Shown here one piece after another: positions 20,935 to 34,467 of a stretch of 64,000 bases of DNA (positions are counted from its first letter, which is position 1; each line of letters opens with the position of its first letter). The position numbers and the translations under genes were made by a program. A model generated the notes under the pieces. It saw only the letters and a list, made by a program, of their open reading frames with translations. It did not search any database and was not told the DNA's origin. Source of the stretch: Actinostola sp. cb2023 (taxonomy: Eukaryota; Cnidaria; Anthozoa; Actiniaria; Actinostolidae); NCBI GenBank assembly GCA_033675265.1, contig JAUJYZ010000839.1, forward strand, positions 1 through 64,000. Reading direction: 5' to 3'.

Positions 20935-23412
20935 GCGCGCATCGCACAGAAATTTGTGTCACATCCGGGATATTATCCTAATTATATGCTAGACCCATTC
21001 CCATTACGGCACTCGGCCACTCGATCTTCGTAATATTTACAGTAAAATCGAAGAAAGTCAATGTTTAGGCTGTCATTTACAAATGAACCAGTGATCTACG
21101 ATAAATTGTAACAACGGAATACAAAATACTTGCGACTGAAGTTTACTTGCCAAGTTATCGATTGTAAATATCCTTTCGTCTTCTTGCGACTTTTTCAGGG
21201 TGAATGTCGGGTCTCCGTAGTGTTGAAATGTATGGGATTTCATCATGCCAGCAGTTCGATCGATTCCTGTTGCTCAGCCTTGCGAAATACAATAATTGTA
21301 ACACTCGAATTTTGGTGCCCCGACATAGCTGGATTGCTTCCAATATCAAACTTTCCTCCATACCAATGTTCACTAGCGACTTTTCTTGAAGTTCTGTTTC
21401 ATACCAACGAAGCGAAGCAGTCGAAAATGTCAAATTACGAGACGATTTTTAGCTTCAAAACACTTCCATCGGCTGCCATTTTAATTTGACCTTGCAGCCT
21501 AGCCTCCATTGCTATAGCTACAGAAATTTAAGCACCAGTTTCTTTTTTACCACGGATAAAATAAGCCGCGAAGTAAGGGGAATTTATGACATTGGAGCGA
21601 GCGTTTGGCCGGGCGGGAACTGGGTTCTAGTTTAAGAGATTAACCCGCGAAATTCACTATAAGCTTCCAATAAAAGCTTTTCCCACCAAATTTTCGATAC
21701 ATTTTCTATTTAGGGGGGAACTCTGAGATTTAAATAAGGATCGTGTATCGTTTCTTCAAATGCAACCTATTTTAAGGATATGACCGATTTGTATAGGTAA
21801 TTCTGTGCGATGGAGGGATTTCGAAATCGGAGGAAGAACTCTTTCAATTATTTGATATATGACTTCTCAAACCATTAATAATTATTGGAGAAATTCAAAG
21901 TTAAAGCGACCAAATTTTCACATTTTCAAACCTCCTTCACGGTAGAGAACTTTCTTCTTTGTCCGTTGATAAGGAAACCATTTTTTTTTAATTCGCCATC
22001 TCAATATTATTATTTTTTTAACATCACGACTGAAATTATCCTTCTTACATATGACTGTTCACATTTTCGATACAATAGACCTTTTTATCGATACGGCGGC
22101 CATTTTGGATTCTATTGGTGTGGCTAAAACATTATGGGATGCTCAGGGTGCAAATGACCCAAAAACTGTAGAGAGTGGAGTCGCGTCAATATATTATTTT
22201 TCTATGTCACTCTAACCTATAGTGTTGTATGGCTTACTATCTACATGTGTTGTGTATTGTTGTATAATTTTGTACAAATTCATTGCTTTAAATTAGGTCT
22301 TCGTAGTTTTTCATGGCCAAATTGTTAGTAGCTTGCACCCTGGGCATCCCATAATTTCTCCACAATTCAAAATGGCCGCCGTATCGGTAAAAAGGTCTAT
22401 TGCTCTAAATAAATACATTAGGTTCGATAATAGTTTCCGACCCTGTTACTTACTGTACAGCTGAGGTTCCATGTTTGTCCAGGTCGTGGAAGGATTCGCG
22501 ATCGTGCGAGCTTGTGAGCTGGTATCCTCAACATCGCACAGAATTACCCATACAAATCGGTCATATCCTTAAAATACGTTATATTTGAAGGAGCGATAAA
22601 CTATTCTTATTTAAATCTCAGAGTTTTCCCCTAAAGTAGAAAATATATCGAAAATTTGGTGGGAAAAGCTTTTTTAGGGGCTAATATAGTGAAATTCGCG
22701 GGTTATTCTCTTAAACTGGAACCCAGTTCCCGCCCGGCCAAACGCTCGATCCATTGTTATAAACTCCCCTGACTTCGCGGCTTATTTTGTCCGTGGTAAA
22801 AAAGAAACTGGTGCTTAAATTTATGTAGCTATAGCAATGGAGGCTAGGCTGCAAGGTCAGAGAAAAATGGCAGCCGATGGAAGTGTTTTGAAGCTAAAAA
22901 TCGTCTCGTAATTTGACATTTTCGACTGCTTCGATTCGTTGGTATGAAACAGAACTTCAAGGAAAATCGCTAGAGAACATTGGTATGGAAGAAAGATTGA
23001 TATTGGAAGCAATCGAGCTATGTCGGGGCACCAAAATTCAAGTGTTGTTTTTACTATATTTCGCAAGGCTGAGCAACAGGAATCGATCGAACTGCTGGCA
23101 TGATGAAATCCCATACATACGAACACTACGGAGACCTGACATTCACCCTGAAAAAATCGCTAGAGGACGAAAGGATATTTACAATCGATAACTGGGCAAG
23201 TAAACTTTAGTCGCAAGTATTTTGTATTCCGTTGTTGTTTTGTATCGTAGATCACTGGTTCATTTGTAAATGACAGCCTAAACATTGACTTTCTTCAATT
23301 TTACTGTAAATTTTACGAAGATCGAGTGGCCGAGTGCCGTAATGGGAATGGGTCTAGCATATAATTAGGATAATATCCCGGATGTGACACAAATTTCTGT
23401 GCGTCGATGCGT
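20935..23412. mobile_element. 2.5-kb foldback element with 0.88-kb arms
   Basis: 20935-21812 is the inverted copy of 22535-23412; the outer pair includes GACACAAATTTCTGTGCG. The centre holds a second inverted repeat (22075-22402). Each arm keeps a 92-residue open frame (21155-21433 minus; 22913-23191 plus, MTFSTASIRWYETELQ and so on), but the two differ mainly by amino-acid changes, so protein selection is doubtful. No transposase seen. Confidence 0.85.
22075..22402. mobile_element. Nested MITE inside the foldback centre
   Basis: Termini ATAGACCTTTTTATCGATAC/GTATCGGTAAAAAGGTCTAT, followed by GGCGGCCATTTTG pairs. It lies wholly inside the loop of 20935-23412 and must be a later insertion or the loop-forming unit. 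Confidence 0.75.
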
Positions 23413-23785
23413 CTAGTGAACAGCATGCTCAAGTATACTATCTTTGAGAAAACAGGGGAACTGATATAGAACTAGGTGTTGATTCGTACGAGCTGGGGAA
23501 CAGGTATATTCAATTAATGCAACTAGTGAACAGAATGCTCAAGTTTCTTATAAGAAAATAGAGAAATTTAAATTTAAATTTAAATTAAAATTAAAATAGA
23601 GAAAACAGGGGGAACAGATATAGGTCTTGGAAGGATCACTTTTGGAGCTCTGGCTCGTGGACAGTTGTAACGATACAATGTTAACTTTGCAATCGTCAAG
23701 AAACCTATTCATGGAGGCATAACACAGTACCCTTTTCATGGAGACATAACATGCTGTTCATTATACCAAGACTTACCAATGTGCT

Positions 23786-24597
23786 ACCCTATTCATGGAG
23801 GCATAACATACTACCCTTTTCATGAAGGCATAACATACTAACCTTTTCATGGAGGCATAACATACTAGCCTTTTCATGAAGGCATAACATACTAACCTTT
23901 TCATGGAGGCATAACATACTACCCTTTTCATGGAGGCATAACATACTAACCTTTTCATGGAGGCATAACATACTAACCTTTTCATGGAGGCATAACATAC
24001 TAACCTTTTCATGGAGGCATAACATACTACCCTTTTCATGAAGGCATAACATACTAACCTTTTCATGGAGGCATAACATACTACCCTTTTCATGAAGGCA
24101 TAACATACTAACCTTTTCATGGAGGCATAACATACTACCCTTTTCATGGAGGCATAACATACTAACCTTTTCATGGAGGCATAACATACTAACCTTTTCA
24201 TGGAGGCATAACATACTAACCTTTTCATGAAGGCATAACATACTAACCTTTTCATGAAGGCATAACATACTAACCTTTTCATGGAGGCATAACATACTAC
24301 CCTTTTCATGGAGGCATAACATACTAACCTTTTCATGGAGGCATAACATACTAACCTTTTCATGAAGGCATAACATACTAACCTTTTCATGAAGGCATAA
24401 CATACTAACCTTTTCATGGAGGCATAACATACTACCCTTTTCATGGAGGCATAACATACTAACCTTTTCATGGAGGCATAACATACTAACCTTTTCATGG
24501 AGGCATAACATACTAACCTTTTCATGGAGGCATAACATACTAACCTTTTCATGAAGGCATAACATACTAACCTTTTCATGGAGGCACAACATACTAA
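23786..24597. repeat. 27-bp tandem satellite, about 30 units
   Basis: Unit ACCTTTTCATGGAGGCATAA plus CATACTA, with GGAGG/GAAGG and ACC/CCC variants interspersed. On the minus strand it is open as MKRLVCYAS repeats, and in a second frame as MLCLHEKVS. The 27-bp length keeps any frame open, so I do not call a gene. It abuts a dispersed SINE-like sequence at 24605. Confidence 0.95.
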
Positions 24598-24604
24598 TGT
24601 ACTA

Positions 24605-24690
24605 ACTCCTCGTAAGCTGCTCGGCTGCCTATGGATGCCTATCATATGCAGCCCGAAATAGTTCTCCATCGGTTTGTAAAGCGCATCGTG
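24605..24690 (-). mobile_element. SINE-like fragment (GCGCTTTACA family)
   Basis: The minus strand matches the 33500-33625 element: TGCGCTTTACAAAC, then GGGCTGCATATGATAGGC and GCAGCCGAGCAGCTTAC. It lies directly beside the 27-bp satellite. Confidence 0.5.
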
Positions 24691-25019
24691 ACAATGTGAA
24701 ATCAGCTATTACATCCAAGCAGTGCGAGGCCGGTTTATCTAGGGCTACAGTGCAGTCCTTTATAGCCGCGTTGGGATGTCAGGCGATTTCTTGATGTTGA
24801 GTTGTTTTCTTCAGACAGCACACTGTTGTTTAAAGCTTACATCCAAATATCTGTTTGTAATATAATTGTTCAGTTTCGTCAGGGGCTTCATTCAGACTAG
24901 CCTGATTTTCAGACGGCTCATGTGTCATACGCTCCACTCCCTCAATGTATGAGCCGTCTTAAAATCAGGCTACAATTAAACTAGCTAATTGCTAAATTGG
25001 ATGTCCGTGAAAAAAACAA

Positions 25020-25022
25020 TAA

Positions 25023-25055
<33 letters not shown>

Positions 25056-25074
25056 AAAAAACTTAATATAACAA

Positions 25075-25105
<31 letters not shown>

Positions 25106-25148
25106 AAATCAATCAATCAGTCAATTAAAAAAAAACTTAATATAAAAA

Positions 25149-25187
<39 letters not shown>

Positions 25188-25192
25188 TCACG
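25020..25192. repeat. (TCAA)n microsatellite cluster
   Basis: Three TCAA/AATC tracts separated by AAACTTAATATAA-type spacers. Low-complexity DNA; nothing coding. Confidence 0.9.
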
Positions 25193-25561
25193 AGGCTTTA
25201 TTTAATTTCGCGTCAGTGAAAGCATAGATGGCAGATAAATTTCGCCCTCGATCGAGAAGCAATCGATAGCCGCAGAGTATAGCAAGTTTAAAGTCGGTGC
25301 AGAAAAAAAATACTCTGAGGAGTGTGCAGATATAACCCACATATCGTTTATTTATTAGATGGTAAGTAATACAGACAAGTCGTATCAGCAGTTATAACAA
25401 GTGCGAAGTGTATTAGATTGTTTTCAATTGATTATTTTCAATTGATTTTTCGCTATCTAAGACCAGAAATAAAGGTGGAGCCGGGAGGGGGGAGTGGTCA
25501 TATTCCGGAGCAAAGATATCAGTGAAACTTTGAATGCCACTGTTCTTAATATTTTCATATG

Positions 25562-26115
25562 TATTCAAAAACTCATGCATAATTAATGAACAATTCGTCC
25601 AATCAGAAGGATGAAATCCATCACGTGCATGTACCTTTATACCCGGTAATGCACTGCTTATTAGTATTCTTTAAATAAAGAATTCTAATGAGGATGGCTT
25701 TATATATATAAAGCATAGCATTCTTTATATAAAGAATACTAATAAGGGAAGGTCTCATATTGGTGTCGTATCAATGACCTCCCTATTCCCTGTACGGGAC
25801 GACAGATGTTGTCCGGAAAGATCGGTCCTTGATCACACTTTCGGACCGTCGTTCAAATGTGGGATCTTTTTGAGAGTATCAGTAGTATCGGTGCGCATGT
25901 GTGAGGCGTTAGAAGTAACACGATACTGCTATGTTTGTGTTTTCCTTGCTGTTTCTTACTGAAATCATATGAAAATGTATTATTTTGGAAGATCGATTTT
26001 GAAGCTGTCCAATAAACTCGCAGATCGTGTTTTATCGGGTCTAAAACCACTCGGCTCTGCTCGTGCGCATGGTATCAACTCGATAAAACACTCCTGCTCG
26101 TTTATTAAACAGTAC
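25562..26115. repeat. Dispersed repeat copy 1 (pair with 28087-28575)
   Basis: Over 500 bp shared with 28087-28575 in direct orientation, from CAAAAACTCATGCATAAT to GTTTATTAAACA. It contains an AT hairpin (CTTATTAGTATTCTTTA...) and TTCCCTGTACGGGACGAC. Part of the latter (TTCCCTGTACGG) also occurs in the left palindrome of recombinase element 1. No supported gene. Confidence 0.7.
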
Positions 26116-26511
26116 ACAAATAGTGAAAATTTGAAAGACATTAGCCGACTGCTTTTTAAATCTTGCCCGGATTTCTCTGACGACAATGACTCTTAAATGC
26201 GCATAACTCCTATTTCATTGAAGTTACAAAGTAATTATATATACAGTACATAGTGCCGGGGATGGTTCAGTATTTTAACATTTCAGCTTCACATTTTTGA
26301 GTTATGGAGGTTTAAACTGCAATATGTACTTTTTTCTGAAATAGGAATAATTATTTTATAGACTGTTGAAAACTGTCAATAATCAGCACAAGTGTTTTTG
26401 CAGACAAAAAAAATATGGGTTGACGTCGTCTGATTTACATATTGAAATTTCAACCTCAATAACTCATAGGTTCAAATCACCAAATACTGAACCATCCCAT
26501 GCCTTTTACAT

Positions 26512-26810
26512 TATACACCTATTCCAAAAATCGTTGTCCCCGCCGAAAGCAACAAGCAACAAGCTGACGACCGCAAAGGACATTGGGACTTTCTCCTTAT
26601 TCATTTATTCATCCGTAGATATTTTAACAACATGCATTTTCAAATGGCCGAATAGTTCCAAATGATTGCTATTCAACGCTCGTAGGGATAACTTCTCATG
26701 TACCACGGATAAACTAATTAAATAGGAGATTCCCAAAGTCCTTTGCGGTCGTCAGCTTCTTGCTTGTTGCTTTCGGCCCGGACAATGATATTTGGAAGAG
26801 GTGTATATAT
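26512..26810. mobile_element. Inverted-repeat element
   Basis: Arms 26512-26600 and 26722-26810 pair, including GCTGACGACCGCAAAGGA against TCCTTTGCGGTCGTCAGC. The loop is AT-rich. Non-coding. Confidence 0.75.
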
Positions 26811-26815
26811 TCGAT

Positions 26816-26920
26816 TTACAGTAGGCAGGGTAAAGTGGTTAGGGCACTTTAGAGAGACTGTTTAATCAGTCTCAATCACTCCCACTCATGGTTCGTATGT
26901 TGTCACTGAAAATCAACGTA
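26816..26920 (+). mobile_element. Possible tRNA-derived SINE head
   Basis: GGTAAAGTGGTTAGGGCAC resembles a pol III A box region, and CATGGTTCGTATG could be a weak B box. No clear tail. Low confidence. Confidence 0.25.
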
Positions 26921-26939
26921 CGTTCAGTTCCAGCTTAAT

Positions 26940-26949
26940 TTTATTTATT
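26940..26949 (-). promoter_or_regulatory. Putative polyadenylation signals of gene B
   Basis: Two overlapping AATAAA motifs on the minus strand about 190 nt beyond the gene B stop codon at 27134. Plausible but unproven. Confidence 0.3.
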
Positions 26950-27133
26950 TACTGATCGGAGTACACTACACATTCCCTGGAGTACAATAGTTTTGTTGTT
27001 TGTTGTTTAAGTATTATCATTATTTGGTCCTATCTACCTTCATTATAGTATACCTGAAGGCGATCTCACTTGCTACATGAGATCAACTACTTTTAAAATC
27101 TAAACCTAACAATAGTTGCCTGACGACTCGTTG

Positions 27134-27238
27134 TTACTTCTTCGGGAAGGTCGATGGCCCATAAGTAGAGGAAGGTTTCAGCCAGGCTGTGTTGCCAAAC
27201 TTCACCTCCTGTTTATTCACTGGATCGTTGATTGTGAA
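27134..27238 (-). CDS. Gene B C-terminal exon
   Basis: Acceptor TTTTCAG. It encodes FTINDPVNKQEVKFGNTAWL, then KPSSTYGPSTFPKK and a TAA. It joins in phase 0 to 33137-33245 across a 5.9-kb intron. FTINDP is the final PLAT strand. Confidence 0.75.
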   Translation of the reverse strand, partial: FTINDPVNKQEVKFGNTAWLKPSSTYGPSTFPKK

Positions 27239-30200
27239 CTGAAAAGTAGTAAATCCAATCAGGAATTTTAGGAATCGTTTTATTTGTTTTCTGTAGGAGG
27301 AGATGGGGACAGGTGTTTTTTGGGAGGTAGGAGGCACCCGCTAAAATTAGGGTTCAAATGAAGGGGGCGTCAGCGGGAAATTATGGTGATATGGAGTTAT
27401 GGTGTTATGGAGGGAGACCACCACAAAAGGTATTCTATTTCTCATCTACTATCATCGTTGGTGCAACAATCATCTTCATCTTTATCATCATCATCATCTC
27501 TGTCACACTGGGCGTATACTCGTCAGGCCGAAGGTGGACGACAACATTATCTATTTCCCTATTTATCCTTCAAATTTGTCAACATATGATTCATTGCTGA
27601 AATGCTTTATAGGTAATAAGGTTGACAATTTAATAAATGCAGCATACTGACTTTTTATGTACTGATCATGAAGAATTTCAACAACGATGAATACTCAGGA
27701 ATAGTGAGCAGGAATGTCAACAACTTTGGATTCGCTTCACACAGATCATGAAATGTAGTTTGCCTCAAATCTGAGCTGCTTTCATTTCCTTGCTTTTCTT
27801 CTCTTTTCATCTTTGACAACTCTGAATTGAAAATTATTTTGTAATTCTCCGATATTTTTTTCTACGGTCTTCTTGTAATTGATCCAGTTTCAGAGACTTT
27901 TTCCTGGATGCTGTCAATTCTTAGTTGATTGAAAGTGTGGTGTAATTCCTTACCTTGCTTTATTGTAAGGCCTCCTAACTATGTGGATATTTTTTTTACC
28001 TTCTTCAATAACATCTCTAGTTTACCGAACACCTTTGTATGTTTTGGAAAAAGCATGTCGAATGCCATCTTCAGGATTGAAGAAGCTTTCAAAAACTCAT
28101 GCATAATTCATGAGCAATTCGTCCAATCAGAAGGACGAAATCCATCACGTGCATGTACTTTATACCCGGTAATGCACTGCTTATTAGTATTCTTTATATA
28201 AAGAATACTAATAAGTGAATGTCTCATATTGGTGTCGTATCATTGACCTCCCAGTTCCCTGTACGGGACGACATAAATGTTCTCCGAAAACATTGCTCCT
28301 TGGTCACACTTAGCTTTCGGAACATTGTTCATAGGTGGGATATTTTAGAGAGTATCAGTAGTATCGGTGCGCATGCGTGAGGCGTTAGAAGCAGCACGAT
28401 ACTGCTATATTTGTGTTTTTATTGCTGTTTTTACTGATATCATCCGAAAATGTATTATTTTTGAAGATTGTTTTTAAAGCTGTTCAATAAACTCGCAGAT
28501 CGTGTTTTATCAGGTTTAAAACCACGAGGCGAAACTCCTGCTCTTGCTCTTGTTTTATTAAACAATACTTAAACTACAGATGCATAGAGTATTGTCCAAT
28601 TTGCAGATTATATTATTGTAAAGCCACCGCTGGTCTTATATAATATATATATTCAAAAGTGCGAAAGGGCAAAGGAAAGACACTACAGTGAATATTAATG
28701 GAGGAAACTAATAAAGATTAGAATGAGCTCAAAACGTTACGAGTCACACAGCTCAACAACTATTATGTTTAAAGAACAATCTCCTACATCAACACAAAGG
28801 GATTTAAAGAAAGAGCATGGCTTGGTAATGATGGAACAGGTGTCAGAATAAAGAGGGAGGGAAATGAAATGAAGAGGTGGAGGATCTAGAGCATGAAGAG
28901 GGTACCGTAAATGCTCGATTTAGCACCCCGGGCGCTTATTAAATTTTTAGACCTCTAGGGGGAGGCGCTTATTCGAGGGGGGGGGGGGGGGCGCTTATTG
29001 GAAGCAGGGTGTTTATTTCTTTTCTCAGATGATGAACTCAATGTTTTCTTATATACGGTACTGTAACATACATATACAGTGAATAAAAATAGCAAACATG
29101 TACCGTGCGGTACTTGGTAAACTGTATACTGCTGTAAATATACGGTATTGACATACGGTATACCGTGTTTCTGTTTATCGGTAAAGTTTTTTTTTCTGAA
29201 TTTCTTTTAGTGGGAGGGGGCGCTTATTGGAAGGGGGCGCTTATAAATTTTTTAGGCCTCTAGGGGGAGGCGCTTATTCGAGGGGGGCGCTTATTGGAAG
29301 CAGGGCGCTTAATCGAGCATTTACGGTATATATATATACAGCTATTTCAAAAAACGTTGATACTGAATATAGTGTATTCCAAGACCGAAATGTATTTTGG
29401 GACTCGTGTAATATTGTCTAAAGTAATATAGATAATAATAATTTAGTTTATTTTTTGTGTATTCCGTCAGAAAAAATATACTAGCTCCATATGGCGAACA
29501 AATCGCTGTATATTTACTTTTTATTTCAAAATAACGAGGCCCACAATGCCCTCTGGTCTTGGAATACACTATTCAGTATGCAGTATTCAGTTTTCAACGT
29601 TTTTTGAAATAGCTGTATGTAGATGAGGAGGAAGAAGGAAGAAGAACTACAGGAGGAATTAAGATAATGTGGAGCTAGAGGATGAAGAAGGGATACATGT
29701 ATAGGAGAAAGATGAGCAGGCCATAGGATGAAGAAGCGATACATGTAAAGAGCAGGAGGGAATTCTGTTGCGCGCATGCGCGACCAGTTGTGAGTTCAAG
29801 CGAAGCTTCGATCGAATGCAAGTTAACTTAGGATTTTAAAACGGTTTTATTGCTACTTCCAAGGCTGACATTGGATTTAACTACCACCAGAGGCTATACG
29901 AAGACTTAGATATTTCAATTCATCATGGAAGAACGCAATTGGACTTTAATAGATTGTTCTAAAGCACTTTATTATCACTGCAAGCGAACATCCCTGTGTT
30001 GACAAAATGGCGTCTTGGTATTTACCAGCGATGGTTTCGCGTTTAATTATTGCAAGCACTGAAGAAAATCGTCTACTGAAGTAGGGACGATGATAAGTAC
30101 ACATGTGATAGAGACTTGAATATACAACTTTGATGAAGATCGAAGAAAAAAACGTTCATAGAATACAGTCTTAAACCTAGTATATTTTCATAAAACTTCT

Positions 30201-32967
30201 TGTATTAGCAAGTTTGATGCTTCATTAACTCGAAATCTACTATAGATCTCCCAAGTTTTGTGAGCAGAAATATTAAAAGCTATGCTGTCTAAAAAGCTAT
30301 CTAAAATATTTTTGATTGGCAAAAATGGGGAAGATTGTGTTTTTGACCGATTTCTTCGGCATGTTGAGCCCAAATGCATATTTAACATAACTTTGCTCCC
30401 CAAAAAAACCTGTTTGGAATTGCATTTCTCACAATGTCTTCGTTTCTTTTATAACTCCACAGTTACTAGTTGCAGAACATAATATATCACTGAGATCGGC
30501 TGAGGTTTATGAAGTGAACTATGTGTATGGAATATGACATATTTTTACTCGATTTTTGAACATGTTTTGCTTTACTGTTTGAAATCTATCTACGATCTCC
30601 CAAGAAATTACTATAAATATTGCAAGTTTATCAGACATATTTTAAATGTGTGCACTTGCTTTTCATCAAAAAAATGGGGAAATGTTCAAAAATCACAATT
30701 TTAGTGTTGTATCAACGGTCCTTGGCCTTTATTTACCTTTTGGGGTGCCTGTGTAATTTGTCGCTTCGCTTCAAAAGAAATTATAGGAGAGTTTGGAAAC
30801 CTAAAACCTTAAAAATAAATGCTTAGAAATAAAGTTGGATAGTTTATGAAGCTTTTTGAGTAATTTTGGGGCAATTTGTGGTCTTGAAACGGACTATCCT
30901 GTTATTGATTACCGCGATCAAGCCATTACGGTTCAGCGGCCGAACGCATGCTCGTGCAAATTTCCCTCCTGTTCATGTAAAGGAGGAAGAAGAGCTAACA
31001 ATTTACTAACTTTGCACAATCAGGTGAGCTTGATTTCGATCCCACAGGATATTGATTTTATAAACCTTTCAAGTGTTATTTGGTGGCTTGTAATTTTTCT
31101 GTCCGAAAGTATATAAGGCCAAGAACTTATATTGTTGATTTTATCACAGTTGACTGTGAAATCGATACGACGGCGAGTTACGTTGCGCAAGTTAGCGTGC
31201 TAAGAATTTCTATTCTTTGGAACGTTTTTATCTATAATAAAATGCATCACAGATGTTCATTAACTATTGAACTTTATTTCTTGGCATTATTTACGCTTTC
31301 CTGCTCGAGTATCGTCACTGATAGAAGAGAAAATGTACTTGATCTCGAAGTAAATCGTTTTACCGAGTCACGCAACGAGTGACGAAAATTCACGCTGCGA
31401 TGTCTACTGCTGTCCAAGGTTTTACACTTCTCTGAAATAGTATGCTGATCATTTTAATAGTTCTCGAAAATACAGTAGCCCAAGGGCGTCTAGTTATTAT
31501 TATTAGAGGAGGAAGATAAGCAGGCCAGAGGATGAAGAGGGGATATATGTAGAGGAGGAAGAAGAGCTAGAGGGGGAGATAAGCAGGAGCTAGAGGATGA
31601 ACAGGGGATACATGTACATGTAGAGGTGGAAGAAGAACTAGAAAAGAAAGAACTAGAGAAATAATACACAGATCGCAACGTTACGTTTCATTTCAATACT
31701 AACGAAGGCCATTGATAAATGGCCGAAACGTCTATTTACAAAATCAAAAGTCAGAGGATCGAATAAAATGAATACATGTTTAAAAGGGTGTATTTCCATT
31801 TCCAACCTTCACTTTAGTTTTAATATTGCTGTATTAATGTATTAATATTGTATTAATGTATTAATAATGGTAATAGGACTGAGTGGAGTCCAATTCAGTC
31901 TGTAATCATACGAGTGATAAACAAAATTTGTTTATCACGAGTATGATTACAGACAGAATTGGACGACACGAAGTCCTGTTACCAATTAATCATAACTATT
32001 ACAATTTCCGAGAAAAAAAGATATTCATGATAAACAATGCTAAAATACCCCAAAACAATGACATATTTTGGTGAAAAAGCGAGAAAAGTTAGTGAAAAAT
32101 GTATTGAGCACGCGCTGGATAGCGCAGCGATTGCGTGATAGCGCGCGCATTTTACTGAAAAGGTGTAATGTGATTGTCTCTTGCAACTGTCCGATTACAA
32201 CTGTCCAATTAATAATGGTAATAGGAATGAGTGGAGTCCAATTCAGTCTATAGTCATACGAGTGATAAGCAAAATTGGACGACCGCGTAGCGGGAGTCCA
32301 ATTTGTTTATCACGAGTATGATTACAGACAGAATTGGACGACACGAAGTCCTGTTACCAATTAATCATAACTATTACAATTTCCGAGAAAAAAGATCTTC
32401 ATGATAAACAATGCTAAAATGCCCCAAAACAAAGACATATTTTGGTGAAAAAGCGAGAAAAGTTAGTGAAAAATTTCTTGAGCACGCGCTCGATAGCGTA
32501 GCGATTGCGTGAAAGCGCGCGTATTTTACTGAAAGGTGTAATGTGATTGGCTCTTGCAACTGTCCGATTACAACTGGCCAATCAATGCTAAAATAGGACA
32601 GTCTCTCAACCAATCAGATTCGAGGAAATTGTAATAGTTATGATTAATGTATTAATATTAATGAATAAAGTATTGTTATATTTATTATTATAACAATATT
32701 GTACTGTCAACTGTAAAATGCGTTTTTTCATAGAGATAGTTCATAGAGATTATATAGAGAGATTGTGTGTGGGGGTTGGAGGCTCAGATTTAGTATATAC
32801 GGAGGGGGGTCAGCTGGAAAATATGTGGACGAAGCGAGAGCTGAGGGGTAGTTCAGTGGGGCATACATATTTCAATAGGCATAGGCCAAAACCAACCAGC
32901 CCCCTCCCAACAAACAAATTAACGATCCCTTACATTGTTGCATTGTCATGCATATTAACTGTTCAAT

Positions 32968-33018
<51 letters not shown>

Positions 33019-34427
33019 ACACACATTTCCCTGTAGTTATGTAAAATTGAATGGCTGACATATCAGTTTATTCTGCAATCATGAAGTAGCCACATATCAA
33101 TCATTTATATCAGGATTGAAGATAATGTATTCTTACCGAGTCTGGCCACCACGATTTTCCCCATCCCTTCTCCACCATACGGATTGAAATCCCCTTGATT
33201 GGACCCAAATCGTCTCGGTACGCCATGTACCTAAAGGTATCCACCCTGAAAAGAAAGCAACACTTTCAGAGGTAATCAGGTTGCAGCGTCTCTGATCGTC
33301 GATGGTTATTTTATGTATGGGAAGGGGAGGATCCTACATTTGAAGTACGCACGTCCCGAATAATATATATATATATGAGGTCTGTTTTCTTAAAAGGTGT
33401 CTTGTTGACGAAGCCCCATTTTGTAATAACAGTTCTCATGAGGTCTGTTTTCTTAAAAGGTGTCTTGTTGACGAAGACCCATTTTGTAATAACAGTCCTT
33501 ATGTATATAATAAGTTCTTATATAGCGCATTTCACACTGTCTCAATGCGCTTTACAAACTATGCAGGACTTTTTCGGGCTGCATATGATAGGCGCCCACG
33601 GCAGCCGAGCAGCTTACAATCATGAGGATTTTTACGTTAGTTGGCCTCCAATTTGAAGTAGGCTGTTGAACCGGGTAAAAAATCCCCTTCTCTTACGAAG
33701 AGTTCAACAGGTTCTTTGATGTCCCCCATGTACACGTTAGATTAGGGTCGGGAGACAGGACCTCAGGTTTAACTTACTTATCCGAGAAAAATATATCGTA
33801 CGATTATACTCGATTAGAGCAACAGTATGTAACCTTAAATCTAATAATTCCTTGTTTGTTGATTTAGGTATTGAATTTAAGACTGTTTCGTCAACCAAAC
33901 AATGTTTAACCTTCCCAAGCTTTCGGGCGGACGGCCCATCATCAGGGTACAATGTTAAAATCAACTGCCAGAAAACCATAATATGGTACCTGTTACCTGT
34001 CTCCTTCGCGCCTATACGAGATGTATAAGAATGTTGCTTAGCCACACCCCTGCAAAAACACCATCCCTCCCTTTGCTCTCCCTATCCCTAACTTACGAAT
34101 CCTTTTCAAAAAGATCGGAAGAACCAGCCTCGTCAAGATCCAGCTCAAACTCCGATGAAATGCGCTGAGTTCCGTGAAGTTTCATGAAGATAAAGCAGTC
34201 AGTCCCTGAACCATACGATCCACCAGTCACAACCTTTACCTTAAAGTATCGGTCTGTAGAAAAGGTAGTAGGCGCCATATTAGTTATTGAAGGTATTTGA
34301 CAATGTATGTATTCAATATTCATATTTATAGTTTCTATATTTATCCATTATTTATATAGTTCCCCCGTCTCGGATGTATTCACCACGAGTCTTCGGCTCA
34401 TTATACATATCGATAATAAATAAAGTC

Positions 34428-34467
<40 letters not shown>

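Noticed and set aside
23773..24669. 298-codon repetitive protein (MKRLVCYAS repeats)
   Set aside because: The 27-bp unit is a multiple of three, so frames stay open automatically. Two different frames are open at once and there is no splice or promoter evidence.
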